A stretch of DNA of 64,000 bases from Ruegeria sp. AD91A (GCF_003443535.1 NZ_CP031946.1:2979001-3043000); one strand, 5' to 3'; counted from the stretch's first letter, positions 27,889-37,206 are shown. The notes: a model not told the origin generated them from the letters alone. A program made the numbers and translations.

Positions 27889-29880
27889 ATGGGGAGGAGA
27901 AAGAGATTGGCTCAGACGCAGTCGGGCGCTGAAGGGATGCACTCTCTTCCGGCGCTGCTACACCGCAATGCGGCCCAGTTCGGGGACGCCCCGGCCTACC
28001 GGGAAAAGGAATTTGGGATCTGGCAATGCTGGACCTGGGCCGAAGCGGCCAGGGAAATCCGCGCCATCGCGCTGGGGTTCTTGGAGCTTGGCGTTGGAAA
28101 GGGCGACCACATCGCCGTGATCGGGCGCAACCGTCCGGCACATTACTGGTCAATGGTTGCGGCGCAGATGGTCGGTGCCATTCCGGTCCCTCTCTATCAG
28201 GACGCGGTTGCCGAAGAGATGGCCTATGTGCTGGAGCATTGCGGTGCGAAATATGTCGTCTGCGGCGATCAGGAGCAGGTCGACAAGGTCATCGAGATTC
28301 AGGAAAACCTGCATCAGGTCAAACACATCCTCTATACCGACAAGCGGGGGATGCGGAAATACGACCACAGCCAGATGAATGCCCTTGACGACATCAAGGC
28401 CGAAGGCAGCGCCGGTCATGCGCGGTTTGACGCGGAACTGGATAAGCGCATCGGTGAGCTCACCTATGACGACACCTGCGTGATGCTCTATACCTCGGGC
28501 ACCACGGGCAAGCCCAAGGGTGTGGTGCTGTCGAACCGCAACGTGATCGAAAGTGCCAAGAACTCGGCCGAATTTGATCATCTGACCCGGAATGAAGACA
28601 TCCTGTCATACCTGCCGATGGCCTGGGTTGGTGATTTCATCTTTTCCATCGGTCAGGCTTATTGGTGCGGCTTCTGCGTGAACTGTCCTGAAAGCGCCGA
28701 CACGATGATGACCGATCTGCGCGAGATCGGGCCGACCTATTTCTTCGCCCCACCACGTGTGTTCGAGACCCAACTGACCAATGTGATGATCCGGATGGAA
28801 GATGCCAGCAAGCTCAAGCAGCGCATGTTCCACTACTTCATGGCGCATGCCAAGAAGGTCGGCGGTCGGTTGCTGGATGGCAAGCCGGTGAGCTTGGGTG
28901 ACAAGTTGAAATACGCACTGGGCAATCTGCTGGTATACGGGCCGCTCAAAGACACGCTGGGGTACGGGCGCTTCCGGGTGGGCTATACGGCGGGTGAGGC
29001 GATTGGGCCCGAGATTTTTGATTTCTATCGCTCTTTAGGCATCAACCTGAAACAGCTGTATGGCCAGACCGAAGCGACCGTGTTCATCACTGTCCAGCCG
29101 GATGGCGAAGTGCGCGCGGATACTGTTGGTGTTCCTGCGCCGGACGTTGAGCTGAAAATCGACGACAAGGGCGAAATTCACTATCGCTCACCCGGTGTGT
29201 TTGTGGAGTATTTCAACAATCCGGACTCCACGGCCTCGACCAAGGATGTCGAAGGCTGGGTGGCCACGGGTGATGCCGGGTTCATCGAGGAAAGCTCGGG
29301 GCATCTGCGGATCATCGATCGCGCCAAGGACGTGGGCAAGATGGCCGACGGGTCGATGTTCGCGCCGAAATACGTCGAGAACAAGCTGAAGTTTTATCCG
29401 GATATCCTTGAGGTCGTCGTGTTCGGCAATGGCAAGGATCGTTGCGTGGCCTTCATCAATATCGACCTGACGGCGGTCGGCAACTGGGCCGAGCGCAACA
29501 ACGTCGCATATGCCTCGTATCAGGAACTGGCGGGGCATCCGCGCGTGTTAGAGACGATTCGGAGCCACGTGGAAGAAGTGAACAAGTCGGTTGCCGCCGA
29601 TGAAATGCTGTCGGGTTGTCAGGTGCATCGCTTTGTGGTGCTGCACAAGGAACTGGATGCGGATGATGGCGAGATGACCCGGACGCGGAAGGTGCGGCGC
29701 GGTTTTGTCGAAGACAAGTTCAGCGACATCATTGCCGCGCTTTATGACGGGTCCAAGACGGTCTCGACCACCACAGAAGTCACCTATGAGGATGGTCGCA
29801 AGGGATCGATCTCAGCGACGCTGGAAATTGTCGACGTGCCGGTTGTTCCCGTTGCCCAACATAAGGTTGCCGCAGAATGA
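27889..29880 (+). CDS. AMP-dependent acyl-CoA synthetase (long-chain type)
   Basis: Activates a carboxylic acid with ATP and CoA. The 663-residue protein has the AMP-binding P-loop LYTSGTTGKPKGVVLSNRN (TSGTTG from residue 202), the YGQTEA adenine motif, and VATGDAGF with RIIDRAKDVGK. I start at ATG 27889, where AGGAGG lies six bases upstream; TTG 27906 with GGAGGAG is a second choice. It heads a cluster with a complete Liv-type ABC transporter and a second CoA-ligase gene. The substrate is likely the acid brought in by that transporter; long-chain is the family name only. Confidence 0.88.
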   Translation: MGRRKRLAQTQSGAEGMHSLPALLHRNAAQFGDAPAYREKEFGIWQCWTWAEAAREIRAIALGFLELGVGKGDHIAVIGRNRPAHYWSMVAAQMVGAIPVPLYQDAVAEEMAYVLEHCGAKYVVCGDQEQVDKVIEIQENLHQVKHILYTDKRGMRKYDHSQMNALDDIKAEGSAGHARFDAELDKRIGELTYDDTCVMLYTSGTTGKPKGVVLSNRNVIESAKNSAEFDHLTRNEDILSYLPMAWVGDFIFSIGQAYWCGFCVNCPESADTMMTDLREIGPTYFFAPPRVFETQLTNVMIRMEDASKLKQRMFHYFMAHAKKVGGRLLDGKPVSLGDKLKYALGNLLVYGPLKDTLGYGRFRVGYTAGEAIGPEIFDFYRSLGINLKQLYGQTEATVFITVQPDGEVRADTVGVPAPDVELKIDDKGEIHYRSPGVFVEYFNNPDSTASTKDVEGWVATGDAGFIEESSGHLRIIDRAKDVGKMADGSMFAPKYVENKLKFYPDILEVVVFGNGKDRCVAFINIDLTAVGNWAERNNVAYASYQELAGHPRVLETIRSHVEEVNKSVAADEMLSGCQVHRFVVLHKELDADDGEMTRTRKVRRGFVEDKFSDIIAALYDGSKTVSTTTEVTYEDGRKGSISATLEIVDVPVVPVAQHKVAAE

Positions 29881-29958
29881 AGGCCGTACGTGCGCCGCTC
29901 GACCTGCGGTCATCGCCCCGCCCGCCGTCCCGTTTTCGCGCAAGTCAGGGAGTGACCG

Positions 29959-30777
29959 ATGCTGGATAATTCCGATGGATATGTCACCGAAGACGGTCGC
30001 AAGATCGGCGGTGTGGTGATGGAAATGAAGAACATCACCCTGCGCTTTGGTGGTGTGGTTGCGATCAAGGATATCTCGTTCGACATTCGTGAGGGCGAGA
30101 TCCGCGCCATCATCGGGCCGAACGGGGCAGGCAAGTCCTCGATGCTGAACGTGATTTCGGGCTTCTATGTCCCGCAGGAGGGTGAGGTCTGGTTTCATGG
30201 GGCCAAACGCCCGCCGATGCGGCCCTTTGAGGTGGCGCAGCAGGGGATTGCGCGGACGTTTCAGAATATCGCCTTGTTCGAAGGCATGAGCGTTCTGGAC
30301 AACGTCATGACCGGACGATTGGGTTACATGAAGACCAACATCCTTCAGCAGGCACTGTGGAAGGGCAAGGCCGAGAAGGAAGAGACCGAAAACCGCGAGG
30401 CGGTTGAAAAGATCATCGACTTTCTGGAAATCCAGCACATCCGCAAGACGCCGGTATCACGCCTGCCCTACGGTCTGAAGAAACGCGTCGAACTGGCGCG
30501 GGCGCTGGCGGCAGAGCCCAAGCTGCTGCTGTTGGACGAGCCGATGGCGGGTATGAACGTTGAAGAAAAAGAGGACATGAGCCGCTTCATCCTCGACGTG
30601 AATGACGAATTCGGCACCACCATCGCCCTGATCGAACACGACATGGGCGTTGTGATGGACCTGAGCGACCGGGTGGTCGTCATGGATTACGGAAAGAAGA
30701 TCGGTGACGGCACACCTGATGAAGTGCGCAACAATCAGGAAGTCATCGACGCCTATCTGGGGGTCAGCCATGACTAA
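29959..30777 (+). CDS. Liv-type ABC transporter ATPase (LivG-like)
   Basis: ATPase subunit of a branched-chain-amino-acid-type importer, 272 residues. Walker A is GPNGAGKSS, the signature region LPYGLKKRVELARAL, and Walker B LLLLDEPMAGMN, followed by ALIEHDMGVVMDLSDRVVV with the switch histidine. The start has AGGGAG nine bases before the ATG. It follows the acyl-CoA synthetase gene by 78 bases and precedes the permease by 29. A serine replaces the second Walker A threonine (GKSS), which is common in LivG. Confidence 0.92.
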   Translation: MLDNSDGYVTEDGRKIGGVVMEMKNITLRFGGVVAIKDISFDIREGEIRAIIGPNGAGKSSMLNVISGFYVPQEGEVWFHGAKRPPMRPFEVAQQGIARTFQNIALFEGMSVLDNVMTGRLGYMKTNILQQALWKGKAEKEETENREAVEKIIDFLEIQHIRKTPVSRLPYGLKKRVELARALAAEPKLLLLDEPMAGMNVEEKEDMSRFILDVNDEFGTTIALIEHDMGVVMDLSDRVVVMDYGKKIGDGTPDEVRNNQEVIDAYLGVSHD

Positions 30778-30806
30778 GCTCTGGGCAGAATTGAGGAGGG
30801 GCTGGC

Positions 30807-31793
30807 ATGCCTGATCAAATTATCTTCGGGATGGAGGTCATCCTCAACGGTCTGATGGCCGGGGTGCTCTATGCGCTGGTCGCGCTGGGCTTTGTACTGA
30901 TCTACAAGGCGTCTGGGATTTTCAATTATGCCCAAGGGGTTATGGCCCTGTTCGCGGCGATGACGCTGGTCGGGATCATGAACGGGCAGGTACCATTTGC
31001 GCATCTGATCAACGCGACTTTCGGCACCCATATCCACTACTTCGGGTGGAATGTGCCCGCGCTGTTCGCGATCGTTCTGACGATGGGTGTGATGGTGTTG
31101 CTGGCCTGGTGTGTGCAGCGGTTCGTCATGCGACATCTGGTTGGGCAGGAGCCAATCATCCTGTTCATGGCGACCATCGGTCTGGCATATTTCCTGGAAG
31201 GCGTCGCCGACCTGATGTGGGGGTCCGAGATCAAGACGCTGGATGTGGGCCTGCCGCAGGGGATCAACCTGTGGATCGATGAGACGACGTTCAACATCTT
31301 CGGCTATGGCTTCTTCATCGACAATCTAGACATCGTGGCGACGGTCATCGCGGCGCTTCTGGTCGCGGCGCTGGTCGCGTTCAGCCAATACACAAAGCAG
31401 GGCCGCGCGATGCGGGCGGTAGCAGATGATCACCAGGCGGCGCTGTCCGTTGGCATCTCTTTGAACTTCATCTGGGTCATGGTCTGGTCGGTTGCGGGAT
31501 TTGTCGCCCTGGTCGCAGGTATCATGTGGGGCACCAAGTCGGGCGTGCAATTCTCGCTGTCGCTGATCGCGCTCAAGGCGTTGCCAGTGCTGATGCTGGG
31601 CGGGTTCACCTCGATCCCCGGAGCCATCGTTGGCGGGCTGATCATCGGCGTGGGTGAGAAGCTGTTCGAATTCGCAATCGGACCGATGGTCGGTGGCGCA
31701 ACCGAGAACTGGTTCGCCTATGTGCTGGCGCTGATCTTCCTTGTGTTCCGGCCGCAGGGCCTGTTTGGGGAGAAGATCATTGAAAGGGTTTAG
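30807..31793 (+). CDS. Liv-type ABC transporter permease (LivH-like)
   Basis: Inner-membrane permease of 328 residues with about eight hydrophobic helices. It shows the LivH features: ILNGLMAGVLYALVALGFVL at the amino end, GIFNYAQGVMALFAA, and the cytoplasmic loop GRAMRAVADDHQAALSVGI that meets the ATPase. GAGGAGGGGCTGGC precedes the ATG. The final 14 bases are overlapped by a small unknown gene starting at TTG 31780, which interrupts the usual livH-livM order. Confidence 0.92.
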   Translation: MPDQIIFGMEVILNGLMAGVLYALVALGFVLIYKASGIFNYAQGVMALFAAMTLVGIMNGQVPFAHLINATFGTHIHYFGWNVPALFAIVLTMGVMVLLAWCVQRFVMRHLVGQEPIILFMATIGLAYFLEGVADLMWGSEIKTLDVGLPQGINLWIDETTFNIFGYGFFIDNLDIVATVIAALLVAALVAFSQYTKQGRAMRAVADDHQAALSVGISLNFIWVMVWSVAGFVALVAGIMWGTKSGVQFSLSLIALKALPVLMLGGFTSIPGAIVGGLIIGVGEKLFEFAIGPMVGGATENWFAYVLALIFLVFRPQGLFGEKIIERV

Positions 31794-32214
31794 GTTAAAA
31801 AAGTTTATCGCTCTTTTTTGCTCCATTGCGGCTACCGTTTTGATCGCTAGTTTCGCTTCGGCAGGATGCACCGCAATCAGTGAACCGACAGAAAACGCGG
31901 GATTAGAAACGATCAAGATTCGCATGCAGGAAAGGCGTTTTAGTACCGCGTTTGGGTCTTTTGAAATCGAGGATTCGGCCAAGAAAAGCGTGGCAGATCA
32001 GATTTCGGGTTTGTCCGGTGAGGGGGAACTTAAATGTGTGACTCTGAGACGCGTTCGGCAGAGCGAATACTTCATAAGTGAAGTCGTGTTGTTCGAAAGT
32101 GATAGCACGATATTCTATTTCACGATCTCTGGCGAAACCGCTTCAGATGAATTCCGGATGATCAATTTTTGGGCAACCACGGACTTCGATAAAATCAGAG
32201 GGTTTTTGTACTGA
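31780..32214 (+). CDS. Exported protein of unknown function inside the Liv cluster
   Basis: I do not recognise this 144-residue protein. From TTG 31780 (GGAG eight bases upstream) it reads LKGFRLKKFIALFCS and a hydrophobic stretch ending SFASAGCTA, a signal peptide that could be of the standard or, less likely, lipoprotein type. The mature part is small, mixed charge, with two cysteines and a beta-rich end (STIFYFTISGE). Base use is AT-richer than the flanking permease genes, which suggests later arrival. It overlaps the LivH-like gene by 14 bases and shares one base with the next gene (TGATG). It might be an accessory binding or gating protein, but nothing shows this. Confidence 0.65.
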   Translation: MKGFRLKKFIALFCSIAATVLIASFASAGCTAISEPTENAGLETIKIRMQERRFSTAFGSFEIEDSAKKSVADQISGLSGEGELKCVTLRRVRQSEYFISEVVLFESDSTIFYFTISGETASDEFRMINFWATTDFDKIRGFLY

Positions 32215-32471
32215 TGACCAAGCTGATCGCCATCATCAACGTGATCGCATGGGCCGGGTTCTGGGCGTTTGGGTATATCGCCCTGACCTCGGACGATCTG
32301 ACGGATGGCCAGCTGACCATCGCTGCAATCCTGGCTTTTGCGGGTCTGATCATGGGGGTTCTGGCCTACCTGAAACTGGTGCGCGCCTCAGAGGCGAGCG
32401 GATATGCCAAAGGGTCCAATCAACTGGACGCCGAAGCCCGGAACCGGGCGCAGGAAGAATGGGGAAAGTAA
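32214..32471 (+). CDS. Small membrane protein of unknown function
   Basis: An 85-residue protein with two hydrophobic segments (IAIINVIAWAGFWAFGYIAL and TIAAILAFAGLIMGVLAYL) and a charged cytoplasmic-looking tail ending EARNRAQEEWGK. The ATG uses the last base of the preceding stop. Three bases separate it from the LivM-like gene. Its GC-rich codon use matches the transporter genes better than the unknown gene before it, so it is probably an old member of this locus, perhaps a small subunit of the permease. The family is not known to me. Confidence 0.7.
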   Translation: MTKLIAIINVIAWAGFWAFGYIALTSDDLTDGQLTIAAILAFAGLIMGVLAYLKLVRASEASGYAKGSNQLDAEARNRAQEEWGK

Positions 32472-32474
32472 GAC

Positions 32475-33551
32475 ATGTTCTATCGTGAGGCCGGAGATTT
32501 CAAAACCTCCTACGTTGCTGACAGCCAGACTTTCCCGATCAAGTTCGATCGGTATCGGTACTATGTGGTGTTGGCGGTGGCGTTCGGGATCATCCCGTTC
32601 ATCATCAACGACTATTGGGCCAACGCTCTTCTGCTTCCCTTCCTGATCTATGCGATCGCGGCCATTGGGCTGAACATTCTTGTGGGGTATTGCGGGCAGG
32701 TCAGCCTTGGCACCGGCGGGTTCATGGCTGTGGGGGCCTATGCCTGTTACAAGCTGATGACCGCTTTCCCGGATGTCAGCATGTTTATTCACGTGTTGCT
32801 GGCCGGCGGGATAACGGCCATCGTCGGTGTACTGTTCGGCTTGCCATCCTTGCGGATCAAGGGGTTTTACCTTGCGGTGGCGACGCTGGCGGCGCAATTC
32901 TTCCTGGTGTGGCTTTTCAACCGGGTGCCGTGGTTCTACAACTATTCGGCGTCGGGGCAGATCAATGCGCCGGAACGGGATGTGTTCGGCATCATCATCA
33001 CTGGTCCAAATGCATCGGCCTGGGCCACTTACCTGTTTTGCCTGATTTTCCTGACCATCTGCGCCATTCTCGCGCGCAACCTGACGCGCGGCACGACGGG
33101 GCGGACATGGATGGCGATCCGCGATATGGATATCGCGGCCGAGATCATCGGGGTGAACCCGCTCAAGGCGAAACTGACTGCCTTTGCCGTCAGTTCGTTC
33201 TTTGTGGGCATCGCGGGCGCGCTGTTCTTCTCGGTCTATCTGGGCGCGGTTGAGGTCGGCGAAGTATTCGGCATCCAGAAATCGTTCCTGGTGCTGTTCA
33301 TGGTCATTATCGGCGGTCTGGGCTCGATCTTCGGATCCTTCGCGGGTGCTGCATTCCTTGTACTTCTGCCCGTGGTCCTGAAAGTGGTCGGCGTCGATGT
33401 TCTCGGCTGGCCCACGGATATCGTGGCGCATCTACAGCTGGTGATTGTCGGTGCCCTGATCATCATGTTCCTGATTCTCGAACCGCATGGGCTGGCGCAG
33501 CTATGGCGCGTGGCGAAGGAAAAACTCAGACTCTGGCCGTTCCCGCACTAA
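32475..33551 (+). CDS. Liv-type ABC transporter permease (LivM-like)
   Basis: Second permease, 358 residues with eight to ten hydrophobic helices. It has the LivM block GLNILVGYCGQVSLGTGGFM and GAYACYKL, and the loop GRTWMAIRDMDIAAEIIGV that contacts the ATPase. The amino end is extended by about 30 polar residues (MFYREAGDFKTSYVADSQ), which is usual in this subgroup. It forms the membrane pore with the LivH-like protein. The binding-protein gene follows after 73 bases with its own GGGAGGA site. Confidence 0.92.
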   Translation: MFYREAGDFKTSYVADSQTFPIKFDRYRYYVVLAVAFGIIPFIINDYWANALLLPFLIYAIAAIGLNILVGYCGQVSLGTGGFMAVGAYACYKLMTAFPDVSMFIHVLLAGGITAIVGVLFGLPSLRIKGFYLAVATLAAQFFLVWLFNRVPWFYNYSASGQINAPERDVFGIIITGPNASAWATYLFCLIFLTICAILARNLTRGTTGRTWMAIRDMDIAAEIIGVNPLKAKLTAFAVSSFFVGIAGALFFSVYLGAVEVGEVFGIQKSFLVLFMVIIGGLGSIFGSFAGAAFLVLLPVVLKVVGVDVLGWPTDIVAHLQLVIVGALIIMFLILEPHGLAQLWRVAKEKLRLWPFPH

Positions 33552-33624
33552 GGGGCAGGCCCAACTAAAAGACGGGTGCAAAGCCCGAACTCAACATCGG
33601 ATCTATTAAGGGAGGAAACACCCG

Positions 33625-34908
33625 ATGAACAAGAAACTGGCAACCTTAGCGCTGGGCGCGTTGATGGCGGCAGGCCCGGCCATGGCCGACCTTGTATTTC
33701 CGTCGCTTAGCTACCGGACCGGACCTTATGCGGCTGGTGGTATCCCGTTTGCAGACGGCTATGCCGACTATTTCACTCTGGTGAACGAACGCGACGGTGG
33801 AATCGGCGGTGTTGCAGCGAAGGTGATCGAATGCGAAACCGGCTATAACACCGAAAAAGGCGTTGAATGCTACGAGTCTACCAAAGGTGAAGGCGCGTTG
33901 GTGTATCAACCACTGTCGACCGGCATTACTTATCAGCTGATTCCGAAAGTCACCGCAGATGGCATCCCGCTGCACACGATGGGTTACGGTCGAACATCGG
34001 CTGCGAACGGCAAAGTGTTCAGCCACGTGTTCAACTATCCGGCCAACTACTGGAACGGTGCATCGGGCGCGATCAACTATCTGCTGGATGAGAATGGTGG
34101 AGATCTGAACGGCAAGAAGATTGCGCTGGTCTATCACAACTCTGCTTATGGCAAGGAACCGATCCGCACGCTGGAAACTCTGGCCGAAAAACATGGCTAT
34201 GAACTGTCCTTGCTGCCCGTAGATCACCCAGGTCAGGAGCAGAAGTCGCAGTGGTTGCAGATTCGCCGTGAAAAGCCCGATTACGTAATCATGTGGGGTT
34301 GGGGCGTCATGAACCAGGTGGCCGTGCAAGAAGCTGCAAACATCCGTTTCCCGATGGAAAACTTCATCGGTGTCTGGTGGTCCGGTGCTGAATTCGATGT
34401 TGAACCAGCAGGCGAAAAAGCGAATGGTTACAAGGCACTGACCTTCACTGGTCTTGGAATGGACTACCCTGTCTATGACGATCTGAAGAAATACGTTGTG
34501 GACGCGGGCAAAGCAGCAGGTGCAGGCGATCAACTGGGTACAGTTCAGTATAACCGCGGTCTCTATGCTGCGATGCTGGCAGCCGAAGCCGTGAAAACCG
34601 CGCAAGAATTGCACGGAACTGCTGATATCGACGCGTCCATGATGCGCGATGGCATGGAGGCGCTGGAGATCACCAATGCCAAGATGGAAGCGCTTGGTAT
34701 GTCCGGATTTGGACCCGAGTTCGCGGTTTCCTGCGACAATCACGGCGGCCCCGGTCTTGTCGGTGTTGTTCAGTGGGACGCAGCGGCCGGAACCTGGAAC
34801 CCGGTTCAGGACTTCAAGCCAACGGATGTCGAAGTGATCAACGCTCTGATCGCGGAAGACTCGGCAGCTTATGCAGCCGAGAACAACATCGAACCGCGCT
34901 GCGAATAA
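33625..34908 (+). CDS. Liv-type ABC transporter substrate-binding protein
   Basis: Periplasmic binding protein of 427 residues in the Peripla_BP_6 family. A signal peptide MNKKLATLALGALMAAGPAMA ends before DLVFPSLSYRTGPYAAGG, and the type-1 fold follows with KIALVYHNSAYGKEP and VIMWGWGVMNQVAVQEA. This subgroup differs from LivJ/LivK, and in its gene neighbourhood two CoA ligases point to an acid rather than an amino acid as ligand. GGAGG lies nine bases before the ATG. Hairpin-forming sequence follows the stop. Confidence 0.9.
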   Translation: MNKKLATLALGALMAAGPAMADLVFPSLSYRTGPYAAGGIPFADGYADYFTLVNERDGGIGGVAAKVIECETGYNTEKGVECYESTKGEGALVYQPLSTGITYQLIPKVTADGIPLHTMGYGRTSAANGKVFSHVFNYPANYWNGASGAINYLLDENGGDLNGKKIALVYHNSAYGKEPIRTLETLAEKHGYELSLLPVDHPGQEQKSQWLQIRREKPDYVIMWGWGVMNQVAVQEAANIRFPMENFIGVWWSGAEFDVEPAGEKANGYKALTFTGLGMDYPVYDDLKKYVVDAGKAAGAGDQLGTVQYNRGLYAAMLAAEAVKTAQELHGTADIDASMMRDGMEALEITNAKMEALGMSGFGPEFAVSCDNHGGPGLVGVVQWDAAAGTWNPVQDFKPTDVEVINALIAEDSAAYAAENNIEPRCE

Positions 34909-35016
34909 AGGCAGTCTCGTACCGGCTTGGGCCGGCTTTCAAAACTTCGGAGCGGCGGGCAGACTGCCGCTCCTCACGAACAGTCCCGAAGGGGACAGGC
35001 ATGAGGACACGCGCTG
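34909..35016 (+). other. Intergenic hairpins between binding protein and LivF-like genes
   Basis: CCGGC-TTGG-GCCGG (34922-34935) followed by CTTTC, and GGAGCGGC (34949-34956) pairing with GCCGCTCC (34966-34973). Such stems often protect the abundant binding-protein message and lower expression of genes behind it. Confidence 0.5.
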
Positions 35017-35850
35017 ATGCTGGATGCGGCACACACCACTGACGTGCAGGCGGAAACCCTGCTTGAGGTCAACAATATCGAAGTGATCTACAACCATGTG
35101 ATCCTCGTGCTGAAAGGCGTTAGCCTGACTGTTCCCAAGGGCGGTATCACGGCCTTGCTGGGTGGTAACGGCGCGGGCAAGACGACCACGCTCAAGGCAG
35201 TGTCGAACCTGCTGCATTCGGAACGCGGCGAGGTCACGAAAGGCTCGATCAAGTATCGTGGCCAGAGCGTACACGAAAGCGACCCTGCCGTATTGGTGGA
35301 AAAAGGTGTGATTCAGGTGATGGAAGGCCGTCACTGTTTTGAGCATCTGACAGTTGAAGAGAACCTGCTGACGGGTGCGTATACCCGCAAAGACGGCAGC
35401 GCGGCGATCCAGCAGGATCTGGAGCTGGTCTACAATTACTTCCCCCGCTTGAAGGAGCGCCGCCGCTCGCAGGCTGGCTATACGTCGGGTGGAGAGCAGC
35501 AGATGGTTGCCATGGGCCGGGCATTGATGTCGCGCCCGGAGACGATCCTGCTGGACGAACCTTCGATGGGGCTCGCGCCGCAGTTGGTCGAAGAGATTTT
35601 CGGCATCGTGAAGGACCTCAACGAGAAAGAGGGCGTGTCCTTCCTGTTGGCCGAGCAGAACACAAACGTCGCCCTGCGGTTTGCGCATTACGGGTACATT
35701 CTTGAATCCGGGCGCGTTGTCATGGATGGCCCGGCCGCCGAACTGCGCGAGAACCCGGACGTGAAGGAATTCTACCTTGGTATGTCCGACGAGGGTCGCA
35801 AAAGCTTTCGCGACGTGCGGTCCTATCGCCGCCGCAAGAGGTGGCTGTGA
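35017..35850 (+). CDS. Liv-type ABC transporter ATPase (LivF-like)
   Basis: Second ATPase subunit, 277 residues. Walker A is GGNGAGKTT, signature YTSGGEQQMVAMGRALM, Walker B TILLDEPSMGLAPQL, and AEQNTNVALRFAHYGYIL follows; a switch histidine is replaced by glutamine-asparagine as is normal in LivF. The carboxyl end is lengthened by a basic tail (RSYRRRKRWL). The gene is set off from the binding protein gene by 108 bases with hairpins, and precedes the second CoA ligase by 19 bases. Confidence 0.92.
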   Translation: MLDAAHTTDVQAETLLEVNNIEVIYNHVILVLKGVSLTVPKGGITALLGGNGAGKTTTLKAVSNLLHSERGEVTKGSIKYRGQSVHESDPAVLVEKGVIQVMEGRHCFEHLTVEENLLTGAYTRKDGSAAIQQDLELVYNYFPRLKERRRSQAGYTSGGEQQMVAMGRALMSRPETILLDEPSMGLAPQLVEEIFGIVKDLNEKEGVSFLLAEQNTNVALRFAHYGYILESGRVVMDGPAAELRENPDVKEFYLGMSDEGRKSFRDVRSYRRRKRWL

Positions 35851-35869
35851 GCGGATGGAGGATTTGGCG

Positions 35870-37087
35870 ATGACCTATTTCGACGCACTCGAAACACGTT
35901 CGGCGGACGAACGTGCTTCCGATCAGGCAAAAGCGCTTGCAGAGCAGATCAAACGTGCTGCATCTGCCCCCGGTTTCGCTACACACTTGTCGGATTCAGA
36001 CACTAATAAGGTGATTTCGGCTGATGATTTGCCGATGCTGCCCGTGCTGCGCAAGTCGGACCTGATCCGCGCGCAGGCGGAACGCCCCCCTTTTGGCGGG
36101 TTTACCGTGAAGCCAGCGCGCCACTTCCATCACGTGTTTCAGTCCCCCGGGCCGATTTATGAACCGGGCAGCACCGATCACGATTGGTGGCGTATGGGCC
36201 GGTTCTTGAATGCCGTAGGTGTTGGTGCTGGTGATATTGTTCAGAACTGTTTTGGCTACCACCTGACACCGGCAGGCATGATCTTTGAAAACGGTGCCCG
36301 CGCTGTAGGTGCTGCCGTTTTGCCGGCGGGAACCGGACAGACAGAGTTGCAGGTGACAGCCGCGCGTGACGTTGGCTGCACTGCTTATGCAGGCACGCCT
36401 GATTACCTGAAAGTCATCCTGGACAAGGCCGACGAGATGGGCGTTTCGCTGAACTTATCGAAAGCCGCCGTTGGTGGTGGTGCTCTATTCCCGTCTCTGC
36501 GTCAGGAATACGCGGATCGCGGTATTTCGTGCCTGCAATGCTATGCGACGGCGGACCTGGGAAACATCGCCTATGAAAGCGCTGCGATGGAGGGGATGAT
36601 CATCGATGAACACGTGATCGTTGAGATCGTAACGCCCGGAACCGGTACGCCGGTAGCGCCGGGCGAAGTGGGCGAGGTTGTCGTGACCTCTCTCAACCCG
36701 GATTACCCGTTGATCCGCTTTGCGACCGGAGATCTTTCGGCCGTCCTGCCGGGTGTCTCGCCCTGTGGCCGGACCAATATCCGGATCAAAGGCTGGATGG
36801 GGCGCGCCGATCAGACCACCAAGATCAAGGGGATGTTTGTACGCCCGGAACAGGTAGCGGCCCTGGTCGACAAACATGAGGAAATCGTCAAAGCCCGCGT
36901 TATTGCAGCCCGTCAGGGTGAGATGGACACGATGACAGTCCGGATTGAAAGCCCGCGCGGTGACGACCCGGCATATGCCAAGTCGGTGGCCGAGGTGTTG
37001 AAGCTGAAAGGCGCGATCGAGGTTGTGGCCCCCGGATCCCTTCCCAGGGACGGGGTGGTGATCGAGGATCAGCGCGTCTACGAATAA
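35870..37087 (+). CDS. Phenylacetate-CoA-ligase-like AMP-forming enzyme
   Basis: A 405-residue AMP-forming ligase of the PaaK type, shorter than the acyl-CoA synthetase at the other end of the cluster. I start at ATG 35870 with GGAGGA seven bases upstream; longer frames run back into the LivF-like gene. It shows the adenylate region GTGQTELQ, YATADLGNIAYE and LIRFATGDLSAVL with RADQTTKIKGMFVRPEQ near the end. PaaK proteins activate aryl acids such as phenylacetate. No paa catabolic genes are near, so the aryl acid is unknown. With the first ligase it frames a complete importer. Confidence 0.85.
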   Translation: MTYFDALETRSADERASDQAKALAEQIKRAASAPGFATHLSDSDTNKVISADDLPMLPVLRKSDLIRAQAERPPFGGFTVKPARHFHHVFQSPGPIYEPGSTDHDWWRMGRFLNAVGVGAGDIVQNCFGYHLTPAGMIFENGARAVGAAVLPAGTGQTELQVTAARDVGCTAYAGTPDYLKVILDKADEMGVSLNLSKAAVGGGALFPSLRQEYADRGISCLQCYATADLGNIAYESAAMEGMIIDEHVIVEIVTPGTGTPVAPGEVGEVVVTSLNPDYPLIRFATGDLSAVLPGVSPCGRTNIRIKGWMGRADQTTKIKGMFVRPEQVAALVDKHEEIVKARVIAARQGEMDTMTVRIESPRGDDPAYAKSVAEVLKLKGAIEVVAPGSLPRDGVVIEDQRVYE

Positions 37088-37206
37088 TGGCCTGTTTCAA
37101 GTCTGCGGCAGTTTGCGCCGCAGATTTGTTTACCGATGCACTGGTGTTTCCGAGCTTTTTGGTCGATTAAAGGCGAACCCTTCGCCTTTGCCAATCACAA
37201 GCCGGG

